A stretch of DNA of 64,000 nucleotides from Hyphomicrobiaceae bacterium (GTDB lineage Bacteria; Pseudomonadota; Alphaproteobacteria; Rhizobiales; Xanthobacteraceae): positions 1-64,000 of the forward strand of contig JAJPJB010000084.1 in assembly GCA_021324465.1 (NCBI GenBank). The letters run 5' to 3'. Each line of letters starts with the position of its first letter. The stretch's first letter is position 1. Under the pieces are notes generated by a model that was not told the DNA's origin, searched no databases, and saw nothing but the letters and a program-made list of their open reading frames with translations. The translations under genes were made by a program, and so were the position numbers. Below, in pieces: positions 56,212-64,000 of the stretch.

Positions 56212-57273
56212 GTGGCAGACCTCCTTTCATATTTTCGCCGGCCCAAGCCACCTGCGCGGCGCGGGCCGGTCGATACGTCCGACCTGATCGATCTCGGCTC
56301 GATGGGCGGGGCGATCAGCAATGTCTATCTCGACATCGCAAGCGTCGCGCCGCCGGAAAGGGCCCGCGCAAGGCCTGCGCCGGCGCCGCAAGCCGCGCCG
56401 CCGCAAGCCTTGGTGCCGCCGTCCCCTTCCCCGCCGCCCAATCCTGCGGCCCGGCCGCAGCGACCGCCAGCGCCGGTCAACGGCCAGCGGCCGGCGCCGC
56501 CGCGGCCACGCCGCCGGGTTGACGGCAATGGCTCCCTTCCCAGCGACCGCAAGGGACTCCTCGCCGTGCATGGAGTCGAGAAGAGCTTTGTCGGGCGCAA
56601 GGTGGTCAAGGGCGTGAGCTTTTACGTGCGTAAAGGCGAGGCAGTCGGCCTGCTCGGCCCCAACGGGGCGGGCAAGACGACGGTGTTCTATATGGTCACC
56701 GGCCTGATCAAGGCCGATCAAGGCCGCATCGAGCTCGACGGCTGCGATGTGACCAAATTGCCGATGTATCAACGGGCGCGCCTCGGCATCGGTTACCTGC
56801 CGCAGGAGGCTTCGATCTTCCGGGGGCTGACCGTGGAAGACAATATTCGCGCGGTGCTCGAAGTGGTCGAGCCGGACGCTAAGCGCCGCGCGCGCGATCT
56901 CGATGCGTTGCTCGAAGAGTTCAACATCGCGCGGCTGCGCAAGACGCCGTCGATCGCATTGTCCGGCGGCGAGCGACGGCGCTGCGAGATCGCGCGCGCG
57001 CTGGCCACTCGGCCGAACTACATGCTGCTTGACGAGCCGTTCGCCGGCATCGATCCGATCGCGGTCGGCGACATTCAGTCATTGGTGCGGCACCTGACAA
57101 ACCGCGGCATCGGTGTGCTGATTACCGATCACAATGTGCGCGAGACGCTCGGGCTGACCGATCGCGCCTATATCATCTATTCCGGCGAAGTGCTGATGGA
57201 GGGCCGCGCCGACGAGATCGTCAACAATCCGGATGTGCGGCGGCTTTATCTCGGTGAGGAGTTCAGGCTGTGA
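56212..57273 (+). CDS. lptB: LPS export ABC transporter ATPase LptB with long N-terminal extension
   Basis: The ATPase that drives LPS extraction with LptFG. From GTG 56212 the protein has 353 residues, against about 240 for E. coli LptB. Residues 1 to about 115 are extra: a start rich in conserved-looking residues (DTSDLIDLGSMGGAISNVYL) and then a Pro/Ala/Arg-rich linker. The ABC core is complete: Walker A GPNGAGKTT near 150, signature LSGGERRR, Walker B YMLLDEPFAGIDP and ITDHNVRETLG. lptF and lptG are not in the window. Confidence 0.95.
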   Translation: MADLLSYFRRPKPPARRGPVDTSDLIDLGSMGGAISNVYLDIASVAPPERARARPAPAPQAAPPQALVPPSPSPPPNPAARPQRPPAPVNGQRPAPPRPRRRVDGNGSLPSDRKGLLAVHGVEKSFVGRKVVKGVSFYVRKGEAVGLLGPNGAGKTTVFYMVTGLIKADQGRIELDGCDVTKLPMYQRARLGIGYLPQEASIFRGLTVEDNIRAVLEVVEPDAKRRARDLDALLEEFNIARLRKTPSIALSGGERRRCEIARALATRPNYMLLDEPFAGIDPIAVGDIQSLVRHLTNRGIGVLITDHNVRETLGLTDRAYIIYSGEVLMEGRADEIVNNPDVRRLYLGEEFRL

Positions 57274-57282
57274 CCGGCGGGC

Positions 57283-58332
57283 TCAGCTCGCCGTTCCGCC
57301 GCTCGCGCCGCGCGGCTCGCCGGCAATCTGATACGAGCTGGGCGCCGAGATATTCGCGCCGGTGCGAATCTCATCAATGACGAATAGCGGCCGCCGCTTG
57401 GCCTCGAGATAGAGGCGCCCGACATATTCGCCCATCAGCCCGAACAGAATGAGCTGCATGCTGCCCAGAATCAGAATCAGCGTCGACAAGCTGGTCCAGC
57501 CCTCGACCACATGGCCGAAGGCCCAGCTGCCAAGCGTGTAGCCAAGCATCAACAGGCTCAAAAAACCCAAAACCATGCCGAGATAGGAGGCAAGCCGCAG
57601 CGGCATGATCGAGAATGATGTCAGTGCGTCGAAGGCAAGGCCGAACATGCGGCTCAGCGAATAATTGCTGCTGCCGGTCCGCCGCGGCGCCCGGTCGTAG
57701 GCGAGCGCGACCTGCCGCAAGCCGATCCAGGCGACCATGCCGCGGATGAAGCGCTGCTGCTCCGGCATGGCATTGAGTATGTCGATCACTTTGCGGCTCA
57801 TCAGGCGGAAATCGCCGCTGTCGAGGGGCATGTCGCCGTCGGCGAGCCGCCGCAGCAGCCGGTAGAACAAGGCTGCGGTGCCGCGCTTGAGGATTGTTTC
57901 GCCTTGCCGCTCACGGCGCTGACCATAGATCACGTCTGCTTCGAGGCGATCCATTAGCCGCCACATTTCGCCCAGAAGCTCCGGTGGGTCCTGCAAATCG
58001 GAATCGATGGTCAGCACGCGATCGCCGCGGCACGAATGCAGACCTGCAGTCATCGCGCGCTGATGTCCATGCCGCCGCGACAGGTTGATCGCCACCAGCT
58101 GCGGATCGCGCTTGAGCAGCTCCAGCATGATCGGCCAGGTGCGATCGGCCGAGCCGTCATTGACGAGGATCAGTTCATAATCGCTGCCCGCAATCTCTTG
58201 GGCGGCCGCCGTCATGCGGCGATGAAATTCCTCCACACCCGCCGCTTCATTGTAGCAGGGCGCGACTATGGAGAGTCGCGGGCGCGGCCGCGTCTCGCCG
58301 ACTGTCATGGATACGCGCACTTGCTCGTTCAC
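57283..58332 (-). CDS. Polyprenyl-phosphate glycosyltransferase (GT2, DPM1/ArnC/RgtE-like)
   Basis: A 349-residue GT2 enzyme that attaches a sugar to undecaprenyl phosphate on the cytoplasmic face. The GT-A domain has SIVAPCYNEAAGVEEFHRR, the DxD-type VLTIDSDLQDPPELL and the acceptor loop SGDFRLMSRKV. Two C-terminal membrane helices (about 235-295) anchor it, and the closing GEYVGRLYLEAKRRPLFVID is usual. The start is GTG 58332 with a GAGG site. It follows a GT39-type transferase by 25 bases, so the pair probably makes and uses one lipid-linked sugar. Confidence 0.9.
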   Translation of the reverse strand: MNEQVRVSMTVGETRPRPRLSIVAPCYNEAAGVEEFHRRMTAAAQEIAGSDYELILVNDGSADRTWPIMLELLKRDPQLVAINLSRRHGHQRAMTAGLHSCRGDRVLTIDSDLQDPPELLGEMWRLMDRLEADVIYGQRRERQGETILKRGTAALFYRLLRRLADGDMPLDSGDFRLMSRKVIDILNAMPEQQRFIRGMVAWIGLRQVALAYDRAPRRTGSSNYSLSRMFGLAFDALTSFSIMPLRLASYLGMVLGFLSLLMLGYTLGSWAFGHVVEGWTSLSTLILILGSMQLILFGLMGEYVGRLYLEAKRRPLFVIDEIRTGANISAPSSYQIAGEPRGASGGTAS

Positions 58333-58357
58333 TGCTGCCTCGCTGTCGCGCCCCGCA

Positions 58358-59860
58358 TCAGGGCGGATCGAGCACGGGCTTGGTCGGGCCGGACAGACCA
58401 TAGACCTCGTAGTCGCGAATCGTGACGCCGCGGCGCGTTCGCGGCAGAGTCGCAAGCAGATCCACCTTGCCGAAGCGGTCGCGCAGCATGGTCACCGCCG
58501 CACAGGGTGTCTGGCAAACATACATGCTGGTGCCGTTGAACAGGGCCGGATCGGGTTGCGGTAAATCGACATATCGCATGCGCTCGTTGATCTGCGCAAC
58601 CGGCGGATGCGACGGCAGGTAGAATTCGAGCCAGCCCGCCACACCATATTCCGTGGTCAGCACGATGGACGCCCCGATCCGTATGCGAATCTCGTCGATC
58701 TTTGCCGCGAGCTCGTTCCAGCCGGCACCCAGCGCGCGCGCCGTCGGATCGATGCGGCCGAGCGGAACGACGCCGAACATCGCCTGCAAATAGAGACAGG
58801 CGGCAAGGCCGAGTCCGATCGGGACGGCGAGCCGCTGCGACCATGACACGAGTGGCGCCCAGGTCGCGTCCCATTTGACGCGCTCGGCTGCGACCGCCGC
58901 GGCGATGACGAACGGCACGTAGATCGGCTCCGGCCAATTGCCCTCCACGCGGTCATGAAAGCTGTGCCAGACGAAATAGAGCACGATCGGCCACACCATC
59001 GCATTGATGAAAATGCGCGAGCTGCGCGGACCACCCTCGCCTTTCATCATGCCGGCGAGGCCGAGGCTGCCCAGCACGAAAATCGGCGGCGTCGCCATGC
59101 CGATCTGGGTGGCGAAGAATTCGCCCAGATAGCGCAGCGTCCAATGACGCACAACGAGTCGATTGAACTGATAATGGTACGAGGCCCAGCCGTGCTCCGC
59201 GTTCCAGATCAGTGTCGGTGAAAACACCGCAATCGCGATCGCGCCTGAAATCCACGGCCACGGCGTGAACAGCCATTTGCGTTGCTCCGGCACCAGCAAT
59301 AGCCAGGCCAAAATGCTGATCGAAAAGAACACGGTCGTATATTTTGACAGCATGCCGACGCCGAAGGCGACGCCGATCGCGAGCCACCATTCGCCGCGCC
59401 CGGTCTGCAGCAGCTTGACCAGCGTGAACAGCAGAAACGCCGTCGACACCACCAGCGCATTGTCGGGCGTGGCGAGCGCCGAACCCGCCGTCATAACGAT
59501 GGTCAGATTGAAATAGAGCGCCGCAGTCGCGCCGACCCTGTCGTCATTGAACAGGATCGTGCCCGAGCGCCAGATCGCCCAGCTCGCCGGCAGCGCCAAG
59601 AGCACGCCGATCGCGCGCACACCCAATTGGGTGTCGCCGAACAGCATTGTGCCGAACCGGATAAGAACCGGATTGACCGGAGGATGATCGAGATAACCGC
59701 CGACAATATGCTTAGACCAGAGCCAGTAGAGGCTTTCGTCAAAGCTCAGCGGCACCATGCCGGCGAAGAAGAGGCGGACGCCAACAAGCGTGACAATGGT
59801 GGCGATGACCACCGTCTGGTAGCGTCGCTGCGGTACCTCTGTGACGCTCAACGAAACCAC
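58358..59860 (-). CDS. ArnT/Rgt-like integral-membrane glycosyltransferase (GT39/GT83 type)
   Basis: A 500-residue membrane protein with 10 or more hydrophobic segments. The first periplasmic loop has the transferase signature SFDESLYWLWSKHIVGGYLD followed by HPP, like ArnT and the rhizobial RgtA-D enzymes. A soluble C-terminal portion follows from about 395. Such proteins transfer a sugar (for example aminoarabinose or galacturonate) from undecaprenyl phosphate to lipid A or LPS core in the periplasm. The start is GTG. Its partner synthase lies directly downstream; LPS decoration is the likely role, the sugar unknown. Confidence 0.87.
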   Translation of the reverse strand: MVSLSVTEVPQRRYQTVVIATIVTLVGVRLFFAGMVPLSFDESLYWLWSKHIVGGYLDHPPVNPVLIRFGTMLFGDTQLGVRAIGVLLALPASWAIWRSGTILFNDDRVGATAALYFNLTIVMTAGSALATPDNALVVSTAFLLFTLVKLLQTGRGEWWLAIGVAFGVGMLSKYTTVFFSISILAWLLLVPEQRKWLFTPWPWISGAIAIAVFSPTLIWNAEHGWASYHYQFNRLVVRHWTLRYLGEFFATQIGMATPPIFVLGSLGLAGMMKGEGGPRSSRIFINAMVWPIVLYFVWHSFHDRVEGNWPEPIYVPFVIAAAVAAERVKWDATWAPLVSWSQRLAVPIGLGLAACLYLQAMFGVVPLGRIDPTARALGAGWNELAAKIDEIRIRIGASIVLTTEYGVAGWLEFYLPSHPPVAQINERMRYVDLPQPDPALFNGTSMYVCQTPCAAVTMLRDRFGKVDLLATLPRTRRGVTIRDYEVYGLSGPTKPVLDPP

Positions 59861-60168
59861 GCCGACCCCTCACCCCGGCACGCCCGACGGGCAGCCCCGG
59901 GCATTCATAGCAGGCCCGGCTCGATCCACAAACGCTGCGGCATCCGCCTCGTAATTGCGCGTGCTGAAGAAATAGGCAGCAGCCGCCGAAATGAGCTGTG
60001 CACAGGTCAAGGTGGGCAGCCGGAGCCGCAAAAACGGTATCCGGGGAGGGAATTGGCGCGCTTTGGGTCGGACGAAAATAGGCTGGCGACACAGCCAAAG
60101 TTTTGCGGTAGGAAGGTAAGCAAGAATCGGACCAATTTGGCCGAATCGCGGAGCTTTTTTCAGGCTTT
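59861..60168. other. Divergent control region between the GT39-type gene and rpoN
   Basis: About 308 bases separating divergent genes, so it should hold promoters for both. No confident -35/-10 pair or hairpin was identified. Short frames here are not convincing. Confidence 0.4.
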
Positions 60169-61695
60169 ATGGCACTTTCGCAGAGATTGCAGATCCGGCA
60201 GAGCCAGGCGCTGGTAATGACGCCGCAGCTGATGCAGGCGATTAAGCTGCTGCAGCTGTCCAATCTCGACCTGGTCGCCTATGTCGAAGCCGAACTCGAA
60301 CGTAACCCGCTGCTCGACCGGGGTGCGGAGGCGGAGCCGGCAGGCGAGCCCGAGGGCGCCCCAGCCGCCGAGCAGCCGGCCATAGATCGCGACAGCGGCG
60401 CCAGCGGCGGCGAGCCCGGCACAGCGTTGGACAGTCATGGCGGTGGAGACGCAGCCGAGGATCGCGCCACCGACTTTGACGACGACGGCGAGCCGATCTT
60501 GCCGCGTCCAAGCGAGGGTCCGGCAGGCTATTCGGAATGGGCCGCCACCGGCTCCGGCGGCCGCGATGATGCCGATTACAACCTCGAAGCATTTGTCTCG
60601 ACGGAGACCACGCTTGCTGACTGGCTGCGCGAGCAGCTGACGCTGGCAATTTCCGATCCGGTGCGACGCATGATCGGCCAGTACCTGATCGATCTGGTCG
60701 ATGAGTCCGGATATCTCGCGGGCGATCTCGCCGCGGCGGCGGAGAAGCTCGGCACCAGCCTCGCCGAGGTCGAGGCCGTGCTCGCCATTCTGCAGACATT
60801 CGATCCGCCGGGAATTTGCGCCCGCGATCTTGCTGAATGTCTGGCCATTCAGCTCAAGGACAACAACCGCTACGACCCGGCGATGCAAGCGCTGATCAGC
60901 CGCCTCGATCTGCTGGCGAAGCGGGATTTTCCGGCGCTGAAAAAAATCTGCGGCGTCGGCGACGAGGATCTCGCCGACATGATCGCCGACGTGCGTCGGC
61001 TCAATCCCAAACCCGGCCTCGCCTTCGGCGCGGCCGTCGTGCAGCCGATCATACCAGACGTTTTTGTGCGGCCGGCGCCAAACGGCGCCTGGCTGGTCGA
61101 GCTCAATTCCGACACGCTGCCGAAGGTCCTGGTCAATCAGAGCTACTATGCCGAAGTATCGGCAGCTGCCCGGCGTGACACTGATAAGTCCTATCTCGCC
61201 GATTGCCTGCAAAGCGCGACCTGGCTTGTGCGCGCGCTCGATCAGCGGGCCCGCACAATCCTCAAGGTCAGCAACGAAATCGTCCGCCAGCAGGACGCTT
61301 TCTTCGCGCATGGCGTCGAGCATCTGCGCCCGCTCAATCTGAAGACCGTCGCCGAGGCGATCGGCATGCACGAATCGACAGTGTCGCGCGTGACCGCCAA
61401 CAAATACATGGCGACCAGCCGCGGAATCTTCGAGCTGAAATATTTCTTCACCTCGGCCATTGCCGCGGCGCACGGCGGCGAAGCGCATTCCGCCGAAGCG
61501 GTACGTCATCGCATCAAACAGTTGATCGATGCAGAGAACGCAACCGATGTCCTGTCCGACGACACGATTGTGGAAAAGCTGCGCGAAGCGGGCATCGATA
61601 TCGCGCGGCGCACGGTTGCCAAATATCGCGAAGCCATGCGCATTCCGTCGTCGGTGCAACGGCGGCGGGAGAAACAGGCAGCGGCCGCCAATTGA
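60169..61695 (+). CDS. rpoN: RNA polymerase sigma-54 factor RpoN
   Basis: Alternative sigma factor for -24/-12 promoters (nitrogen, C4-dicarboxylate, flagellar and other genes), needing AAA+ activators. The 508-residue protein has the Gln/Leu-rich region I (QSQALVMTPQLMQAIKLLQL) at the start, an acidic region II (about 45-130), the core-binding domain, the HTH region (TVAEAIGMHESTVSRVTANK) and the RpoN box ARRTVAKYRE near residue 480. hpf and ptsN follow on the same strand. Confidence 0.97.
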   Translation: MALSQRLQIRQSQALVMTPQLMQAIKLLQLSNLDLVAYVEAELERNPLLDRGAEAEPAGEPEGAPAAEQPAIDRDSGASGGEPGTALDSHGGGDAAEDRATDFDDDGEPILPRPSEGPAGYSEWAATGSGGRDDADYNLEAFVSTETTLADWLREQLTLAISDPVRRMIGQYLIDLVDESGYLAGDLAAAAEKLGTSLAEVEAVLAILQTFDPPGICARDLAECLAIQLKDNNRYDPAMQALISRLDLLAKRDFPALKKICGVGDEDLADMIADVRRLNPKPGLAFGAAVVQPIIPDVFVRPAPNGAWLVELNSDTLPKVLVNQSYYAEVSAAARRDTDKSYLADCLQSATWLVRALDQRARTILKVSNEIVRQQDAFFAHGVEHLRPLNLKTVAEAIGMHESTVSRVTANKYMATSRGIFELKYFFTSAIAAAHGGEAHSAEAVRHRIKQLIDAENATDVLSDDTIVEKLREAGIDIARRTVAKYREAMRIPSSVQRRREKQAAAAN

Positions 61696-61851
61696 TGCGG
61701 CGCCGCGCGAGAGACGGGGCCGCTGTTGCGTCGCGTTGACACTTTGCCCGCCGATACCTAGGTCGAATCAAGCGGTCGAGGGGATTTTTCGGTCGCGCTG
61801 CCGATCGGGGGTCGCGGGCCGCGTTCGTCAAAGGGCAGCCAGGAGGCGGCC

Positions 61852-62439
61852 ATGACTTTTCGCGTGTCTGGAAAAAATCTCGACATTGGCGAGGCACTGC
61901 GCGACCGGATCAGCGGCCGCATCGCCGAAACCGTGCGCAAGTATTTCGACGGCGGCTTTTCGGGACATGTCACGCTTGCGCGCGACGGCTTTGGCTTTCG
62001 CACCGAATGTGCAATCCATCTTGACTCCAAGATCACGCTGCATGCGGACGGCATGGCGCCCGACGCCTATGCCAGCGCCGATCAGGCGGCGCTGCGGATC
62101 GAAAAACGGCTGCGCCGCTACCACCGCCGACTCAAGGATCATCGCGCCGAGCGCAATGAGGGCCGCGTGATCGACGCGGCTAGCTACATCATCGCCGCGC
62201 CCGAAGCTGAGAGCGAGGCGGAGGTCGACACCTTTACCCCCGTCATCATCGCCGAATCGACCACGGCGCTGAAACAGCTCTCAGTCAGCGATGCGGTGAC
62301 GGAACTCGACATGACCGGCGCGCCGGTTCTGGTTTTCCGGCATGCCGCCCATGGCGGAATCAACATTGTCTATCGTCGCGCCGACGGTCATTTCGGCTGG
62401 ATTGATCCGCCGGTCTTGCCGCCGGCGGATGCCCATTGA
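61852..62439 (+). CDS. hpf: Long-form ribosome hibernation promoting factor HPF
   Basis: Binds the 30S subunit and dimerises 70S ribosomes in stationary phase. The 195-residue protein has the N-terminal S30AE domain (FRVSGKNLDIGEALRDRISG; about 1-105) and the C-terminal dimerisation domain (AVTELDMTGAPVLVFRHAAH and GINIVYRRADGHFGWIDPP), which defines the long form. It lies between rpoN and ptsN, the conserved arrangement in proteobacteria. Confidence 0.95.
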   Translation: MTFRVSGKNLDIGEALRDRISGRIAETVRKYFDGGFSGHVTLARDGFGFRTECAIHLDSKITLHADGMAPDAYASADQAALRIEKRLRRYHRRLKDHRAERNEGRVIDAASYIIAAPEAESEAEVDTFTPVIIAESTTALKQLSVSDAVTELDMTGAPVLVFRHAAHGGINIVYRRADGHFGWIDPPVLPPADAH

Positions 62440-62620
62440 CGCGGTGACACGCACTCCTTATGGTCCGCCGCCTTTCCGAGCATGACGCCAGAGCTGGGCG
62501 CGGTCCGGGCGCCGGTTTGGCGAATACTTCGTGCTCAGATTCGAAAGTAAAGTCCGGTTCCACCGGGACCATTAAACCCCGACACCGCCGCGCTGCCTCG
62601 CTTCTCTCAGGTTGCAACTC

Positions 62621-63082
62621 ATGACGCTTACCGATCTCGTCGCGCCCAATGCGATCATCCCGGCGCTCAAGGTCAACAGCAAGAAGCAGGCGCTGCACGA
62701 GCTCGCGGCGCGCGCGGCCGTGCTGAGCGGGCAAACCGAACGCGCCATATTCGAGATATTGATGCAGCGCGAAAAGCTCGGCTCGACGGCCATTGGCAAT
62801 GGCATCGCGATACCGCACGGCAAGCTGCCAACGCTCACGCGTCTGTTCGGACTATTCGCGCGGCTGGATCGTCCGATCGATTTCGAGGCGCTCGACAACC
62901 AGCCCGTCGATCTGATTTTCCTTTTGCTGGCGCCCGAGAGCGCCGGTGCCGACCATCTCAAAGCGCTTGCGCGCATCGCGCGGCTGCTGCGCGACCCTGC
63001 CATTACGCACAAGTTGCGCGCCTCGCAGGATGCCGAGTCGCTCTACGCCGTGCTGGCGATGCCTTCGGCGTCCGCCGCCTGA
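62621..63082 (+). CDS. ptsN: PTS IIA-like nitrogen-regulatory protein PtsN (EIIA-Ntr)
   Basis: Terminal phosphoacceptor of the nitrogen phosphotransferase system, regulating K+ uptake, stress and metabolism by protein contacts. The 153-residue protein has phosphorylation site His66 in GNGIAIPHGKLP and the PTS EIIA type-2 fold (ILMQREKLGSTAIG; LIFLLLAPESAGADHLKALA). The start is ATG 62621; a TTG three codons upstream is less likely. It is the third gene in rpoN-hpf-ptsN, about 180 bases after hpf. Confidence 0.95.
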   Translation: MTLTDLVAPNAIIPALKVNSKKQALHELAARAAVLSGQTERAIFEILMQREKLGSTAIGNGIAIPHGKLPTLTRLFGLFARLDRPIDFEALDNQPVDLIFLLLAPESAGADHLKALARIARLLRDPAITHKLRASQDAESLYAVLAMPSASAA

Positions 63083-63156
63083 CTGGACGACAGCCAGCAG
63101 ACAACGGAGGGCGGATCGCCGTCCGTCCTCCGCGTCGGTCGTCCCGAAAACTGAAT

Positions 63157-63447
63157 TCAGTGCACGCTCACCGTCTCGAGCGCTTGGCTCCAAGCGTTGG
63201 CGATCGCCGCCTCGCGGCTGTCGGTCAACATGATCGGCGTACCGTCGGCGGCGTGCAAAGCAAACAGCATCTGCCCGGGCGCCATTTGCGGCAATTGCGC
63301 CTGCGGAAACAGTGCCCGGACGTCCTCGAACCGAATCGACTTCACATAAGCGATGCGACCGTCGCCGAGTTGCGCCAGCGCCTCGGGTGAAATCTGCAGG
63401 CCGGCCTCGTTTCGAGTAATATCATTTCTATTATTCGTTGCGTTCAT
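63157..63447 (-). CDS. DUF1150 family protein
   Basis: A 96-residue protein of the DUF1150 family found mainly in alphaproteobacteria. Typical features are LAQLGDGRIAYVKSIRFEDV (residues about 25-44) and LFALHAADGTPIMLTDSREA, closing with a helix. No biochemical function is known. In many genomes, as here, it is adjacent to a small heat-shock protein gene on the same strand (46 bases downstream of hsp20), so it may be part of the heat-shock unit. Confidence 0.9.
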   Translation of the reverse strand: MNATNNRNDITRNEAGLQISPEALAQLGDGRIAYVKSIRFEDVRALFPQAQLPQMAPGQMLFALHAADGTPIMLTDSREAAIANAWSQALETVSVH

Positions 63448-63493
63448 GGCCCTCGACTCCTTTCTGGGCTTGTCGAGTCCTGTTCAAGTTGCG

Positions 63494-63919
63494 TTAATCG
63501 CATTCTTTGATTGAGATCGATTTAACGATGCGCTCCGGTTGCGGGCGCACGAGATCAATCGATAACAATCCGTTTCTCAAGTCCGCACCCAAGACCTCCA
63601 TGCCGTCTGCCAGCACGAAAGTGCGCTGGAATTGGCGTGCGGCGATGCCGCGATGGATGTATTGGCGGCTCTTGTCGTCTTGTTGGCGGCCACGGATGAC
63701 GAGTTGGCTCTCCTCTACGGTGACATCGAGCTGGTCGCGGGTAAAACCGGCGACTGCAAGCGTAATGCGCAGGCGTTCGGGGCTGTTCCCCTCGCGCGGC
63801 ACGCGCTCGATGTTGTAGGGGGGATAACCGTCCGCGGCCTTGCCGACGCGATCGAGCACGCGCTCGATCTCGTCAAAGCCAAGCAAGAAGGGACTCGATA
63901 GCGACGAAACCCTGGACAT
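63494..63919 (-). CDS. Small heat-shock protein, Hsp20 family
   Basis: A 141-residue ATP-independent chaperone that holds unfolding proteins. The alpha-crystallin domain spans about residues 33-130 (ERLRITLAVAGFTRDQLDVT; LVIRGRQQDDKSRQYIHRGI; FVLADGMEVLGADLRNGLLS). The C-terminal ISI of SISIKECD fits the IxI tail used in oligomer assembly. The N-terminus FLLGFDEIERVLDRV is like rhizobial IbpA-type proteins. Its leader carries a ROSE-like hairpin that would hide the ribosome site at low temperature. DUF1150 follows. Confidence 0.95.
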   Translation of the reverse strand: MSRVSSLSSPFLLGFDEIERVLDRVGKAADGYPPYNIERVPREGNSPERLRITLAVAGFTRDQLDVTVEESQLVIRGRQQDDKSRQYIHRGIAARQFQRTFVLADGMEVLGADLRNGLLSIDLVRPQPERIVKSISIKECD

Positions 63920-64000
63920 GGCTTCAAAGCCCCTGGTCAGCGACTTTGCGGGGCCCGCTTGGGCGCCCCCAGGGCCGGAGGGAACCCCGTCCGGCCTCGA
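63920..64000 (-). promoter_or_regulatory. ROSE-like RNA thermometer in the hsp20 5' leader (cut by the window edge)
   Basis: On the minus strand the last hairpin before the start (63948 to 63925) pairs CAAAGTCGCT with AGGGGCTTTG around a GACC tetraloop. The ribosome site AGGGG is opposite UCGCU, which matches the UYGCU box of ROSE elements, including a G-G mismatch at the same place. Two more hairpins precede it: GGCCGGA/TCCGGCC (63973-63996) and GGGCGCCC (63961-63968). ROSE elements control small heat-shock genes in Bradyrhizobium. Melting behaviour is inferred. Confidence 0.62.

Overview
This 64 kb window looks like chromosome from a high-GC alphaproteobacterium of the order Hyphomicrobiales (Bradyrhizobium / Xanthobacteraceae-like). 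The reasons are the Fds-type NAD formate dehydrogenase operon, a Cpa/Tad pilus operon, the lptC-lptA-lptB ... rpoN-hpf-ptsN neighbourhood, DUF1150 beside a small heat-shock protein with a ROSE-like leader, a DUF6894-like protein, and dispersed palindromic intergenic repeats of a kind common in this order. No phage, insertion sequence, plasmid or CRISPR signature was seen. Genus is inference.

Layout. 0-14 kb holds housekeeping and envelope genes: the msrA 3' end, a YqhA-type membrane protein, an outer-membrane polysaccharide export lipoprotein, a dienelactone hydrolase, two L,D-transpeptidases, a luciferase-like oxidoreductase, an HtrA-fold protein that has lost its catalytic triad, two Rossmann-fold proteins, queG and a glutathione transferase. 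tRNA-Leu(CAG) lies at 14.1 kb. 14.3-20.2 kb is the minus-strand operon fdsG-fdsB-fdsA-fdhD-fdsD, with a divergent ModE-like/substrate-binding regulator (probable FdsR). Two near-identical palindromes in the shared control region are candidate operators. 21.8-27.1 kb carries uppP, a coiled-coil protein behind a perfect CtrA-type box, and hldD-hldE. 27.5-31.3 kb carries sulfate activation (cysD-cysNC) and a TauE/SafE permease. 31.5-37.4 kb carries nucleotide-sugar genes: rfbC, rfbA, rfbB, gmhA, a fused hddC-gmhB and hddA. The window therefore encodes both an ADP-heptose route (hldE, hldD) and an apparently complete GDP-heptose route (gmhA, hddA, gmhB, hddC). 37.6-38.9 kb has small orphan proteins.

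39.4-47.8 kb is a cpaB-cpaC-lipoprotein-cpaE-cpaF-tadB-tadC-tadD operon without a pilin or prepilin peptidase. 47.8-52.3 kb is a large autotransporter adhesin followed by a SPOR-domain secreted protein. 52.66-53.1 kb holds a frameshifted remnant of an IalB-like gene. 53.5-57.3 kb has an RNase D and the LPS transport genes lptC-lptA-lptB, with LptB carrying a long Pro/Ala-rich N-terminal extension. A minus-strand pair (polyprenyl-phosphate sugar synthase plus ArnT/Rgt-like transferase) interrupts the usual lptB-rpoN junction. The window ends with rpoN, hpf, ptsN, DUF1150 and hsp20.

The main theme is the cell envelope: heptose and rhamnose precursors, LPS transport and decoration, peptidoglycan cross-linking, undecaprenyl phosphate recycling, pili and an adhesin. 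The observations most worth following are the triad-less HtrA homologue, the ROSE-like thermosensor, the twin FdsR palindromes, the double heptose supply with its fused enzyme, the LptB extension and the CtrA box. None has been tested beyond reading the sequence.
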